From the NCBI RefSeq assembly GCF_000169335.1, contig NZ_AAXW01000011.1:76563-140562 (forward strand): 64,000 nucleotides of DNA, written 5' to 3'. Positions 19,120-27,282 of the stretch are shown here, one piece after another. The notes under the pieces were generated by a model. The model saw only the letters and a program-made list of their open reading frames with translations. It was not told where the DNA came from and did not search any database. Position 1 is the stretch's first letter. Each line of letters opens with the position of its first letter. This DNA comes from Crocosphaera chwakensis CCY0110. GTDB lineage: Bacteria; Cyanobacteriota; Cyanobacteriia; Cyanobacteriales; Microcystaceae. The translations under genes were made by a program, and so were the position numbers.

Positions 19120-19875
19120 ATGTCTTCTCGTCCCACCGCTTTATGGTTAAGTGTTAGTCCTGCATTGCAACGGTTTAACCGTCCTTTAATTAGTCAACTG
19201 TCTCAACATCATGGGGTTGCTTTATGGGAGTATCAGCAAACTCCTGACGAACCTATAGGTTTAGATGTCGCATTTGTATTATTACACGACTATCTTAAAC
19301 AATTAGAGCAACCTCTGCATCTTATTGGTCATGGTACCAGTGGGTGGTTGGGGATGATGTATGCACAACATTATCCTGAGAGAGTGAAGTCCTTGACTTT
19401 GTTATCAGTGGGGGCTAATTTATCTGTAGATTGGCAAAGTCACTATTATGCCATGTTCAAGACATTACCTTGCGATCGCCACACTATTTTAACTCAAATG
19501 GTTAATAGTTTATTTGGCCATCAATGTCCTTTCAAAAGTCAGTTGTTAACCTATGTTTTAGAGCAAGATTTATTATCTTCTCCCTCTCCTCATACCTTAG
19601 TTGAACAAGTGAGTATTATACCACAGTTGATATCAGTTCCTTTATTTATTGCTGGTAGTCAAGATGATATGGTCATTTCCAATTATCAATTAAATGCTTG
19701 GAAACCTTGGTTAAAATCAGGGGATATATTATGGCAATGTGCTGAAGGAAGACATTTTTTCCATTGTACAAACTTTGAATTAGTCGGTGAAAAAATTACT
19801 AATTTTTGGCAAAGTTTAGCAAAGGAAATAGGGAACAATAAACAGGTAGTCGTCACTCAAAAAGGTAGTGTTTAG
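19120..19875 (+). CDS. Alpha/beta hydrolase of the isiA operon
   Basis: A 251-residue alpha/beta-hydrolase fold protein. The ATG at 19120 is chosen because GGAG lies 6 bases upstream; a TTG four codons earlier is weaker. The nucleophile elbow is GHGTSGW near residue 75 (HLIGHGTSGWLGMMYAQHYP), so the position equivalent to the catalytic Ser is Thr or Ser within GHGTS and not the usual GxSxG. A typical lid and C-terminal His region (EGRHFFHC, with SQDDMVIS before it) are present. In some cyanobacteria a hydrolase called isiC follows isiA, and this is likely the same. Substrate unknown. The next gene starts 9 bp downstream. Confidence 0.8.
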   Translation: MSSRPTALWLSVSPALQRFNRPLISQLSQHHGVALWEYQQTPDEPIGLDVAFVLLHDYLKQLEQPLHLIGHGTSGWLGMMYAQHYPERVKSLTLLSVGANLSVDWQSHYYAMFKTLPCDRHTILTQMVNSLFGHQCPFKSQLLTYVLEQDLLSSPSPHTLVEQVSIIPQLISVPLFIAGSQDDMVISNYQLNAWKPWLKSGDILWQCAEGRHFFHCTNFELVGEKITNFWQSLAKEIGNNKQVVVTQKGSV

Positions 19876-19884
19876 AGATTTTTT

Positions 19885-20181
19885 ATGGCTTTGCAAAAAA
19901 TTATCATGACTCAACTGGGTTGGTTTTGTCCTTTTATTATTTGGTTGGTTTTACTGTGTTTTTTTTGTGCAATTTTCTTTGCTATTCAAGATGGGTTTTT
20001 GTATTTAAAAAAGCTTCATCAAGTTCCTTGCGATCGCTGTTCTTTTTATACAGGTGAAACTTGTTTAAAGTGTACAATACATCCTTATAAAGCGTTCACC
20101 GAAGAAGCAATTAATTGCGAAGATTGGGAAGGCAACTATTCTTATTCGCCGGTGTTTATTTCTGAGCAAGAAGTAAGATAA
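19885..20181 (+). CDS. Four-cysteine single-span membrane protein
   Basis: A 98-residue protein. One hydrophobic segment (about residues 12-34, WFCPFIIWLVLLCFFCAIFF) is followed by a cysteine cluster: CDRCSFYTGETCLKC at about 49-63 and NCEDWE near 78. The spacing CxxC, CxxC, then C suggests a metal or iron-sulfur site on one side of the membrane. It lies 9 bp after the hydrolase gene, in the probable isiA operon. I know the CxxC-x-LxC-x(n)-NCxDWE pattern from uncharacterised cyanobacterial proteins. A link to iron starvation is inference from position. Confidence 0.7.
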   Translation: MALQKIIMTQLGWFCPFIIWLVLLCFFCAIFFAIQDGFLYLKKLHQVPCDRCSFYTGETCLKCTIHPYKAFTEEAINCEDWEGNYSYSPVFISEQEVR

Positions 20182-20200
20182 TTATGGTTTTAAATGGGTT

Positions 20201-20321
20201 ATACTAATTCTCAAAAGTAACTGAAGACTTGTCATTGCGAGGAGTAATATAAACAGTAAGCTTTGACTTTTATTAAAAATACCCCGAAGCAATCTCTTTA
20301 AGTATTTTTGAGAACTGGTAT
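20201..20321. repeat. MITE-like inverted-repeat element
   Basis: The ends ATACTAATTCTCAAAAGTAACT (20201-20222, counted left to right) and the reverse complement of 20301-20321 match except for three substitutions and one extra base. The interior carries the cyanobacterial dispersed motif CATTGCGAGGAG with CGAAGCAATCTC. There is no coding capacity. It looks like a non-autonomous palindromic element of 121 bp. Confidence 0.6.
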
Positions 20322-20448
20322 TACTCTATTTATCTAAATTATAGCCCATTTAATTGATTTAGGAGTTGAGGCGATCTCGAAGAGATTCGCTTTGCGGTGC
20401 GCTTTTTTTATCAATAGGTTAATGGAGTGCAAGTTAAGAAAACAGTAG

Positions 20449-20510
20449 GGTGGGTTAGACGGCGATAATTCAGATTATTACAAGGATATAACAATCCGTC
20501 GTAACCCACC
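20449..20510. repeat. Inverted repeat (GGTGGGTTAGACGG type)
   Basis: GGTGGGTTAGACGG at 20449 pairs with CCGTCGTAACCCACC ending 20510 over a 33-base loop. This GTGGGTTA...TAACCCAC type is a recurrent intergenic palindrome in cyanobacteria. Confidence 0.6.
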
Positions 20511-20524
20511 ATTTCCATAACTGT

Positions 20525-20686
20525 TTATAACTGTAACTGTTCCTTCAGTGCTTCTGGAATATTTCTAGTAATTACATGACATAACTTTTTGCCCTGCCCA
20601 CCTTCTTCTGTAGTTTTGTTTCTCTTCTTTTCTTTCTCAAAAACAGAGGTAACAGGCGCACAAATTTTCCATCATGTATAGAATAT
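20525..20686 (-). pseudogene. C-terminal gene relic, unknown family
   Basis: An open stretch of 53 codons without a start ends in VITRNIPEALKEQLQL and a TAA stop. Upstream it reads DGKFVRLLPLFFEKEKK. The charged middle and regular C-terminal helix look like real protein sequence, but no full gene is present. The 5' part is gone. I cannot name a family. Confidence 0.35.
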
Positions 20687-20812
20687 CATGTCAAGTCAAG
20701 AAAAAGCAAGCATTTTTAACATTAATTGATGATTATGATTCGATGGACAACTGTCTTCAATACTATAGTTAAAATAGGAGATTATATAATTAGATGAGAG
20801 TCAATTAACTAA

Positions 20813-21370
20813 ATGGGACCATCATTTACCAACATTATTGTTAAAGGACAAACACAAGATATCCTGGTGAACTATTTAAAACAACTCAATAGAATAGCAT
20901 ACGTATCTCCAACAGAAAATGATTATACTGTTGTTTATGATCAAAAATCTGAACAAGATTTAAAACAGCTTTCTGATTTAGCCAATCAAATTTCTAAAGA
21001 TTTAACTTGCTTAGCTTTTGCCATTTTAATCTATGATGAATCTGTTTTTTGTTATGAATTATATGAGCAAGGAAAATTATTAGATGAATATAATTCTAAT
21101 CCAGATATTCATGATAATAACTATAATCTAAATAATTTAGCTTTTCCAGAAGGAGGAGATGCAGAAAAAATTTGCAATAAATTAGGGGTAAAATCAATGA
21201 TTGATAAAGTTCGACCAATTTTACGAGAACCCAACAATTCTGAATTTTATTTGTTAGCTTCAACAAGACACAAACGATTAGTTAAAGTATTAGGAATTCC
21301 TATTTTTTGGTCAACTGATTTTGTTGGAGGGTATAGATATATAGACTATCTCAACCTAGTTTTGATATAA
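20813..21370 (+). CDS. Hypothetical protein
   Basis: A soluble 185-residue acidic protein that I do not recognise. It has two parts: an N-terminal alpha/beta-like segment (SFTNIIVKGQTQDILVNYLK, then TVVYDQKSEQDLKQLSDLAN) and an Asn/Asp-rich linker around 95-112, followed by GGDAEKICNKLGV and a C-terminal RHKRLVKVLGIP block. Such N-terminal stretches resemble immunity or SMI1-like proteins only loosely. It sits in a relic-rich patch next to a HicA-like fragment. Confidence 0.6.
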   Translation: MGPSFTNIIVKGQTQDILVNYLKQLNRIAYVSPTENDYTVVYDQKSEQDLKQLSDLANQISKDLTCLAFAILIYDESVFCYELYEQGKLLDEYNSNPDIHDNNYNLNNLAFPEGGDAEKICNKLGVKSMIDKVRPILREPNNSEFYLLASTRHKRLVKVLGIPIFWSTDFVGGYRYIDYLNLVLI

Positions 21371-21388
21371 TCAGGCTATTCAATAAAA

Positions 21389-21505
21389 ATGATCCTATCA
21401 ATCAATATTAGTAGTCAAAAAAGTCAGAAAAATCTCAAAACCTTAGAAAAACTCGGTTTTGTTCAAATTCGTCAATAAGGAAATCATTTAATTCTTAAAA
21501 AATAA
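21389..21505 (+). pseudogene. HicA-like toxin relic
   Basis: A frame from an ATG at 21389 reads LKTLEKLGFVQIRQ, then a TAA at 21476, then GNHLILKK and a stop. The pattern LxKLGFxxxRQ-(x)-GxHxI is the HicA mRNA-interferase core with its catalytic His. The in-frame stop replaces the residue before GNH, and the true N-terminus is missing. No hicB partner is visible. It is inactive as read. Confidence 0.5.
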
Positions 21506-21683
21506 TTCTTAAAAAATAACTGAAAAGTGAAGAAGGAGAAATCATTGAAACAGAAACCCCATAAATCACGTCTACACTAGCCATGACCTTATAATTAACA
21601 GATCAATCAGTCAAAAACCCCTGGTCATTTTGGACAAGATCATCGACAATTAATCAATTAATCATTTAACTATATATAAACTT

Positions 21684-23570
21684 ATGTGTGGAATTGTAGG
21701 CTATATTGGCACAAAAACAGCAACCGAGGTATTAATCGACGGTTTAGAACGATTAGAATACAGAGGCTATGATTCAGCCGGTATTGCTACAGTTTTAGAA
21801 GGTAACATACACTGTACGAGGGCAAAAGGCAAACTTTATAACCTCCGAGAAAAATTAGAACGGGAGGTTAACCCCTCGCAAATAGGTATCGGCCACACTC
21901 GCTGGGCCACCCACGGCAAACCTGAAGAACATAACGCCCACCCTCACAGAGACAGTCGTAAACGGGTGGCAGTGGTGCAAAATGGCATTATCGAAAATCA
22001 CCAGGAATTACGGAAAGAATTAATAGAGAAAGGGTGTGAATTTCTCTCAGAAACCGATACCGAAGTCATTCCCCATTTAATCGCTCAATATCTTCCTGAA
22101 ACCGTTGATTATGATGGGTTATTACAAGCGATACAAAAAGCCGTGCATCGTCTCAATGGTTCCTTTGCGATCGCCGTTATCTGTGCAGACTACCCGGATG
22201 AAATCATTGTCGCACGACATCAGGCCCCTTTAATTATCGGCTTTGGACAAGGGGAATTTTTCTGCGCCTCCGATGTGACGGCGGTAGTGCCTCATACCCA
22301 TGCGGTTTTATCCCTGGAAAACGGCGAAATCGCCCGTTTAACCGCCCTTGGCGTAGAAGTTTACGATTTTGACCTAAAACGCCTCAGAAAGCTTCCGAGA
22401 ACCCTTGACTGGAATATTACCACCGTTGAAAAACAAGGGTTTCGTCACTTCATGCTCAAAGAAATTTATGAGCAACCTTCGGTAGTGAGAAGTTGTTTAG
22501 AAACTTATTTAGATCCTAGCTGGAATATTGAAAATGCAGAGGAAAAAAGCCCCATTGCTTTAGGTTTAGCAGCAGAATTATGTGACAACGTAGATTATAT
22601 TCAAATTGTTGCTTGCGGAACCAGTTGGAATGCCAGTGTCGTGGGTAAATATTTACTCGAACAATTAGCCGGTATTCCCACGATGGTGCAATATGCGTCA
22701 GAGTTTCGTTATTCTCCTGCCCCCATGTTAGCTAATACCTTAACCGTTGGGGTCACGCAGTCAGGGGAAACCGCCGATACTTTAGCAGCATTAGAGATGG
22801 AAAAACAGCGCAGAATGGGCTTAGAATTTCCCTATGATGCACGAATTTTAGGCATTACCAACCGCCCCGAAAGTACCCTTGCTCACATGGTAGATCGTAT
22901 CATTAATACCCAAGCAGGGATAGAAATTGGTGTGGCTGCAACTAAGAGTTTTACTGCACAATTAATGGGCTTTTATTTCTTGGCGTTAGAATTAGCTTAT
23001 CGTCGTAAACGGTTGAGTTTAGAAAAGTTTGAAAGTTTGATTAAAGGGTTACGAGAATTACCCAATCAAATTGAACTCATTTTAAGTCAACAAGAAAAAC
23101 AAATTGAAGAATTAGCTCATGAATTTATTGAAACCCAAGACTTTATTTTCTTAGGAAGAGGAGTTAATTTTCCTATTGCTTTAGAAGGGGCTTTAAAATT
23201 AAAAGAAATTAGTTATATTCATGCTGAAGGTTATCCTGCCGGGGAAATGAAACACGGCCCCATTGCGTTATTAGATGCAAAAGTGCCTGTGGTTGCGATC
23301 GCTATGCCAGGAGATGTTCATGATAAAGTATTATCAAATGCCCAAGAAGCAAAAGCCAGGGATGCAAGGTTAATTGGTGTTACATCGGTGGATGATTCTG
23401 AAGCAAGATCAACCTTCGATGATCTGTTATTTGTTCCTCATGTGGATGAAATTTTATCCCCTATTATTGCGGTAGTTCCTTTACAATTATTAGCCTATCA
23501 TATTGCTGCGAGACGAGGGTTAGATGTGGATCAACCTCGGAACTTAGCTAAGTCAGTTACGGTGGAATAA
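21684..23570 (+). CDS. glmS: Glutamine--fructose-6-phosphate aminotransferase
   Basis: A 628-residue enzyme that makes glucosamine-6-phosphate from fructose-6-phosphate and glutamine, the entry to cell-wall amino sugars. Cys2 (MCGIVGYIG) is the glutaminase nucleophile. GHTRWATHGKPEEHNAHPH and the QNGIIENHQELR block belong to the N-terminal glutaminase domain. Two SIS sugar-binding domains follow (ACGTSWNASVVGKYLLEQLA, SQSGETADTLAALE-like, GRGVNFPIALEGALKLKEI). It ends in the conserved DQPRNLAKSVTVE. Full length. No glmS ribozyme is evident upstream, as expected for cyanobacteria. Confidence 0.98.
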   Translation: MCGIVGYIGTKTATEVLIDGLERLEYRGYDSAGIATVLEGNIHCTRAKGKLYNLREKLEREVNPSQIGIGHTRWATHGKPEEHNAHPHRDSRKRVAVVQNGIIENHQELRKELIEKGCEFLSETDTEVIPHLIAQYLPETVDYDGLLQAIQKAVHRLNGSFAIAVICADYPDEIIVARHQAPLIIGFGQGEFFCASDVTAVVPHTHAVLSLENGEIARLTALGVEVYDFDLKRLRKLPRTLDWNITTVEKQGFRHFMLKEIYEQPSVVRSCLETYLDPSWNIENAEEKSPIALGLAAELCDNVDYIQIVACGTSWNASVVGKYLLEQLAGIPTMVQYASEFRYSPAPMLANTLTVGVTQSGETADTLAALEMEKQRRMGLEFPYDARILGITNRPESTLAHMVDRIINTQAGIEIGVAATKSFTAQLMGFYFLALELAYRRKRLSLEKFESLIKGLRELPNQIELILSQQEKQIEELAHEFIETQDFIFLGRGVNFPIALEGALKLKEISYIHAEGYPAGEMKHGPIALLDAKVPVVAIAMPGDVHDKVLSNAQEAKARDARLIGVTSVDDSEARSTFDDLLFVPHVDEILSPIIAVVPLQLLAYHIAARRGLDVDQPRNLAKSVTVE

Positions 23571-23677
23571 TTATTGGTTTTAGGAAAAAAAGCAAAATTT
23601 TTGTGGGTGTTTCAAGTTTGATCATACACCCGCAAAATATAGTTTAACTGGTGAAGAATTAAAAAATTAATATAGCC

Positions 23678-24234
23678 TTACGGATACACGTTAGGACATT
23701 TTTTGAAAGCTGTATCAACACATTCTCTAACAGTCTCAAATTCTTTAACTCTCTGTTTCATCCAAGTTTTGAGAACAGACCACCAACGTTCTATCTTGTT
23801 TAAATCGGGAGAATAAGGAGGTAGATACCAAATTTCACATCCTACCTTTTCGACTGTTTCTTTAATACTTTGTCCTTGGTGGAAAGTAGCGTTATCAATA
23901 ATAATTATATCCCCTGGTTGAAGTTGAGGAATCAAACTTTTTTCCAGCCATGTTTCAAATAAATCTCGATTACACGACCCCTCAAAAGTTAATGGAGCAA
24001 ATATTTTTCCTTCTTTTAATGCAGCCACCCAACTAACTCTCTCTTTTCTCTTTCCTGATTTGAGTGCATAACATCTTTCTCCCTTGGGACTATAACCATA
24101 TGGATAATCATCTCGATTATCAAATCCTGCTTCATCTACATAAACTAAATTGTGCGACGGTTTTTTGTGAAGTTGGTCTTTAAATTCTTTTCTTTTATTT
24201 TCATCTCTTTCTCGATATCCGTAAGTTTTTTTTT
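23678..24234 (-). pseudogene. IS630 transposase, DDE part
   Basis: The C-terminal catalytic part of the transposase is readable from the A9 run down to the stop at 23678. The three DDE/D positions are present: VYVDEAGFD, IIIDNATFHQ and LNKIERWW. The first ATG in this frame is at 24028, but homologous sequence extends upstream of it, so the open frame is longer than an ATG-based call. It depends on the upstream pieces for the DNA-binding domain. Confidence 0.8.
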
Positions 24235-24384
24235 CTAGTTATACCTAACTTTTTAATTCCATCACTCACGTTTTGCTGTGTGACATTTTCTCCCCATTTC
24301 TCGGCTATTTGTTGCTGTGTTTTATCTTTATGTTGTCTGACAAACTGTTTGAATCTCTCTAAATCTTGAATTTTGCGATTATTT

Positions 24385-24585
24385 TTAGGAGGACGCTTGG
24401 CGGTCTCGCGGGAGCGAGTGCGGCTGCACCGCTTTGAAGTCTCCTGTTTCTTGTTCTCTTTTTAGCCATAAATCGAGAGTATTACGACTAATTTTCATTA
24501 ATCGGCAAATAGCTATCTTCTTTTCTCCTCTATAATAAGCATTTACGGCTTTTTTTCTCAAATCGTAGCTATAAGGAGCAGGCAT
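24385..24585 (-). pseudogene. IS630 transposase, N-terminal HTH part
   Basis: 66 codons starting MPAPYSYDLRKKAVNAYY, a helix-turn-helix that recognises the terminal repeats. The frame leaves the IS630 sequence at GDFKA, runs through the palindromic insertion (VQPHSLPRDRQ) and stops. The expected continuation RPPKNNRKIQDLERF is present in the next frame. Confidence 0.8.
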
Positions 24586-24653
24586 TTTTTTCTTGTTTTC
24601 GTGAGCGCTTTAATTCTAGCTAATTTTGTCCTAACCTAACCCCGTATTGCTAT

Positions 24654-24881
24654 AACTTATTAATTATCTTCTTAGAAGAAGGTTTAGAGCGTAGTTCTAT
24701 CAAAAATGAGCTTAACAAAATCAAAAATAATGTTATGGAATTACGTCAAATGAATGATTATGACCAACCCTTATTTAATCCTAATGAGCGTGAAATTCCA
24801 GATTCAAGTCATTCACCAACAAAAGTGTGTAAATTTTTAAATCAAAATCGTCAAGAACCAGTTTCTATTCAAGATATATAA
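24654..24881 (+). pseudogene. 5'-truncated gene next to IS630
   Basis: A frame entering from the IS630 end reads LEEGLERSSIKNELNKIKNN, then MELRQMNDYDQPLFNPNERE, and ends QEPVSIQDI with TAA at 24879. It is Asn/Glu-rich and looks like the end of a small unknown protein whose start is missing. Sequence left of the IS (around 23600-23670) does not join it in frame after precise excision. Confidence 0.4.
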
Positions 24882-24911
24882 TGATCTATTCATTACTGTT
24901 TATTTAACCAA

Positions 24912-25064
24912 TCATCCATCAGGAAGTTGCATCGGATATTCAGATTCAAGACGTTTTTTAACTTTACGTCCATCCGCTCTTTTTCCTTCAAAAATAGCTA
25001 ATTTTCTAGCTTGAGGATAAGTTATTTTAACTGTACTGGTAAGACTAGCATAAATCAGTATTGA
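24912..25064 (-). pseudogene. Gene relic, unknown family
   Basis: Fifty codons without a start read LTSTVKITYPQARKLAIFEG, then KRADGRKVKKRLESEYPMQL and a TGA. The sequence is basic and looks coding, but it is bounded by stops and has no ATG. I do not recognise it. It faces the truncated gene before it, so this patch may be the scar of older insertions or deletions. Confidence 0.35.
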
Positions 25065-25150
25065 TCATGTTTACGTTGCATCTCTGGTAAAAATCTATTA
25101 ATATAATAGAAAATTATCTTTGAAAACATAATAAATAATTTTGAGGATCG

Positions 25151-26053
25151 ATGAATCAAATTGTAGACACAATTTTCAATAGCATAAATGACCTTGTTGC
25201 TAGTGCGATCAAAGGTATTCCAGCAGTTTTAGCTGCAATTGTTATTCTATTTTTAACTAAATTTGTAGCAGACTTTGTTTGTCAATTAGTTGATAAGGTT
25301 GGGGAAAAAACCATTAAAAGTCGTTCATTACAATTACTTTTGGCAAAAACAACCCATGTATTAGTTTGGGTTGCTGGTATTTTGTTTGCTGCAGTGGTAG
25401 CATTTCCTGGATTAAGATTAGGTGATATTATTGCTACATTGGGACTAAGTTCGGTGGCTATTGGTTTTGCATTCCAAGACATTTTCAAGAACTTCCTAGC
25501 TGGTATTCTGCTACTTGCACAAGAACCCTTTCGTATTAATGATCAAATCATTGTCGGAGACTATGAAGGAACTGTAGAAGCAATTAGTGTTAGAACGACA
25601 CAAATCCGAACCTATCAAGGAGAAAGGGTTTTATTGCCTAATTCTACCGTATTTACCAGTGCCGTCCAAGTAAGAACAGCTTTTAATTATCGTCGCACTG
25701 ATTTAGGGGTTGGAGTTGATTATAATACCAGTTTACCTAAAGCAAAAGGAATTTTATTAAGAACCATTTATGAACTTGAAGGCATATTAGAAAATCCTGA
25801 ACCCGAAGTTGATTTAGTTAGTTTTGGGGACAGTTCTATTGATTTAGTTGTACGCTATTGGACAGCCCCATCTCAAGCAGTGGTAAGACGAATTCAAAGT
25901 AAAACCATTATCGCTATTAAAGCAGCTTTTGACGCAGAAGATATCAATATTCCTTATCCTATTCGTACTGTCTATCATTACGATCAACACGACTATAATG
26001 ACTATCTTCCTGACAAATCTAACAATTCAAAAGAATATGCTAATCATAGCTAA
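25151..26053 (+). CDS. MscS-family mechanosensitive ion channel
   Basis: A 300-residue small-conductance mechanosensitive channel. Three N-terminal membrane helices are visible (about 18-42, 60-85 and 90-120), the last being the pore-lining TM3 rich in Gly/Ala (ATLGLSSVAIGFAFQDIFKNFLAGI). The conserved beta domain follows (EPFRINDQIIVGDYEGTVEAISVRTT, then LPNSTVF), and then the alpha/beta C-terminal domain. It releases solutes on hypo-osmotic shock through the inner membrane. GAGG precedes the ATG by 5 bases. A hairpin follows at 26092. It stands alone. Confidence 0.93.
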   Translation: MNQIVDTIFNSINDLVASAIKGIPAVLAAIVILFLTKFVADFVCQLVDKVGEKTIKSRSLQLLLAKTTHVLVWVAGILFAAVVAFPGLRLGDIIATLGLSSVAIGFAFQDIFKNFLAGILLLAQEPFRINDQIIVGDYEGTVEAISVRTTQIRTYQGERVLLPNSTVFTSAVQVRTAFNYRRTDLGVGVDYNTSLPKAKGILLRTIYELEGILENPEPEVDLVSFGDSSIDLVVRYWTAPSQAVVRRIQSKTIIAIKAAFDAEDINIPYPIRTVYHYDQHDYNDYLPDKSNNSKEYANHS

Positions 26054-26091
26054 ACCTATTTGAATGTGTTTGTCGTTTTTGCTATGGCCTT

Positions 26092-26115
26092 TCATCTATA
26101 TCTGTCAGGCCATAG
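26092..26115 (+). terminator. Hairpin after the mscS gene
   Basis: CTATGGCCT and AGGCCATAG pair perfectly (9 bp) over a short loop, 39 bp after the stop. A T tract is absent after the stem, so it is a weak intrinsic terminator at best. Confidence 0.5.
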
Positions 26116-26219
26116 TTACAGAAAAAATTAAATCTTTTAGTGGAAATGATCCCCCTGCTACTTAGAGAAAAGTATTATAAGATAATAATAGGAAGATTCA
26201 AGTGAGGAGAAAATTAATT

Positions 26220-26342
26220 ATGGATGTTAAATTAATTTTAGTCATTTTAACAGCTTTATTTACCGTGTCTTGTTTGTTTTTTGGCACCAAAAACGGATTT
26301 TATGACTCCGATAACTACGATGGCAATGGTTCAGCCCATTAA
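26220..26342 (+). CDS. 40-residue single-span membrane protein, possibly NDH-1 subunit NdhP
   Basis: A short gene below usual size cut-offs. GAGGAG lies 10 bases before the ATG. The product MDVKLILVILTALFTVSCLF is one hydrophobic helix, followed by FGTKNGFYDSDNYDGNGSAH, a tail rich in Asp, Asn, Tyr and Gly. This helix plus tail resembles, as I recall, the conserved small cyanobacterial NDH-1 subunit NdhP, which stabilises the thylakoid complex. I am not certain of that name. The good ribosome-binding site and the strongly protein-like composition make the gene itself likely real. Confidence 0.75.
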   Translation: MDVKLILVILTALFTVSCLFFGTKNGFYDSDNYDGNGSAH

Positions 26343-26605
26343 TTAGTTAGTTTAGAGCGATCGCCCCCTAAATGGACACCCTACTCTAGCATCCTCAGCT
26401 AACATTCCATACTGTACATGAGGCTGGTATCAACTATAATTAACTGCTTTTTCAAGGATTTCTGCTTGGATAATCCATAATCCTACACCATCATGGGGGA
26501 TGAAAGGGCTACTTTAATTTAGATATTGATGTCCTAAATGATACATTGATTCCTTACGCTTATTTCCTCTAAAATGTAGGTGCAATTATTCGACGATTAA
26601 GAAGT

Positions 26606-27037
26606 ATGGAGCGAATTTCTGCATTGGGGTTAGATGTGGGTAAAAAACGCATTGGTGTGGCAGGATGTGACGGTACAGGGTTAATTGCGACAGGATTAAC
26701 CACCATTGAACGTCAATCATTTCCTCAAGATGTCCAACAACTGCAAACATTAGTTACAGAACGAGAAGCACAACTATTAGTTATTGGTCTTCCTTATTCT
26801 ATGGACGGAAGCATCGGTTTTCAAGCTAAACAAGTGCAGAAATTCGCTAAACGTATCTCCAAAGCCCTAGAATTACCTGTAGAATACATAGATGAACGAC
26901 TCACCTCTGTCGAAGCAGAAACCAAGTTAAAAGCTCAAAAAAAGTATTCTCGCCACAATAAAGGCTTAGTTGATCGCCTAGCAGCAACCATCATTTTGCA
27001 ACAGTGGTTAGATCAGCGTCGTGCTTCTCTAATTTAG
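26606..27037 (+). CDS. ruvX: Putative Holliday junction resolvase RuvX (YqgF)
   Basis: A 143-residue RNase H-fold protein of the YqgF/RuvX family. The catalytic-type motifs are in place: GLDVGKKRIGVA at the N-terminus, then VIGLPYSMDGSIG, YIDERLTSVEAE and a C-terminal NKGLVDRLAATIIL segment. It is proposed to resolve Holliday junctions and to act in 16S rRNA 5' processing. Length normal. tRNA-Gly follows 51 bp downstream on the same strand. Confidence 0.93.
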   Translation: MERISALGLDVGKKRIGVAGCDGTGLIATGLTTIERQSFPQDVQQLQTLVTEREAQLLVIGLPYSMDGSIGFQAKQVQKFAKRISKALELPVEYIDERLTSVEAETKLKAQKKYSRHNKGLVDRLAATIILQQWLDQRRASLI

Positions 27038-27088
27038 CCTTGACATTTTTTGAAATGTATGGGATGATGAAATTTAGTATTGAGAAAT

Positions 27089-27160
27089 GCGGGTGTAGCT
27101 CAGTGGTAGAGCGTCACCTTGCCAAGGTGAATGTCGCGCGTTCGAATCGCGTCACCCGCT
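27089..27160 (+). tRNA. tRNA-Gly (GCC)
   Basis: A 72-base cloverleaf. The acceptor arm GCGGGTG pairs with CACCCGC, with T as the discriminator. The D arm has AGCTCAGTGGTAGAGC. The anticodon stem CACCTT/AAGGTG encloses GCC (27121-27123). The T arm GCGCGTTCGAATCGCGT is canonical. The 3' CCA is not encoded. Confidence 0.97.
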
Positions 27161-27282
27161 TTCCAAATCAATGACTTTAGAAGGGGTTAAAAAACTTAAC
27201 CAGTAACCAGCTTTTTCTTTTAAATACAATTGATGAATATTGAATTGATAAGATCGTGGCAGTTTAACTATGATATTCAATT

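Larger units (their letters stand above)
23671..24654 (-). mobile_element. IS630-family element, inactivated
   Basis: The element is bounded by imperfect terminal repeats. The left end TATAGCCTTACGG...TTAGGACA and the reverse complement of the right end (TATAGCAATACGG...TTAGGACA) match, both at TA, the IS630 target. The transposase on the minus strand is in three pieces. The N-terminal HTH is at 24385-24585 (PYSYDLRKKAVNAYYRGEKK). The DDE part runs from about 24225 to 23678 (VYVDEAGFD, IIIIDNATFHQG, YSPDLNKIERWW). The frame breaks at a GC-rich palindromic insertion (about 24397-24432) and again at a nine-A run (24226-24234), which may be an ancestral frameshift site. Confidence 0.85.

Noticed and set aside
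23595..23671. 5' half of the truncated gene right of IS630
   Set aside because: The frame ending ...YSLTGEELKN looked suitable, but removal of the element with one TA copy gives stops in that frame.
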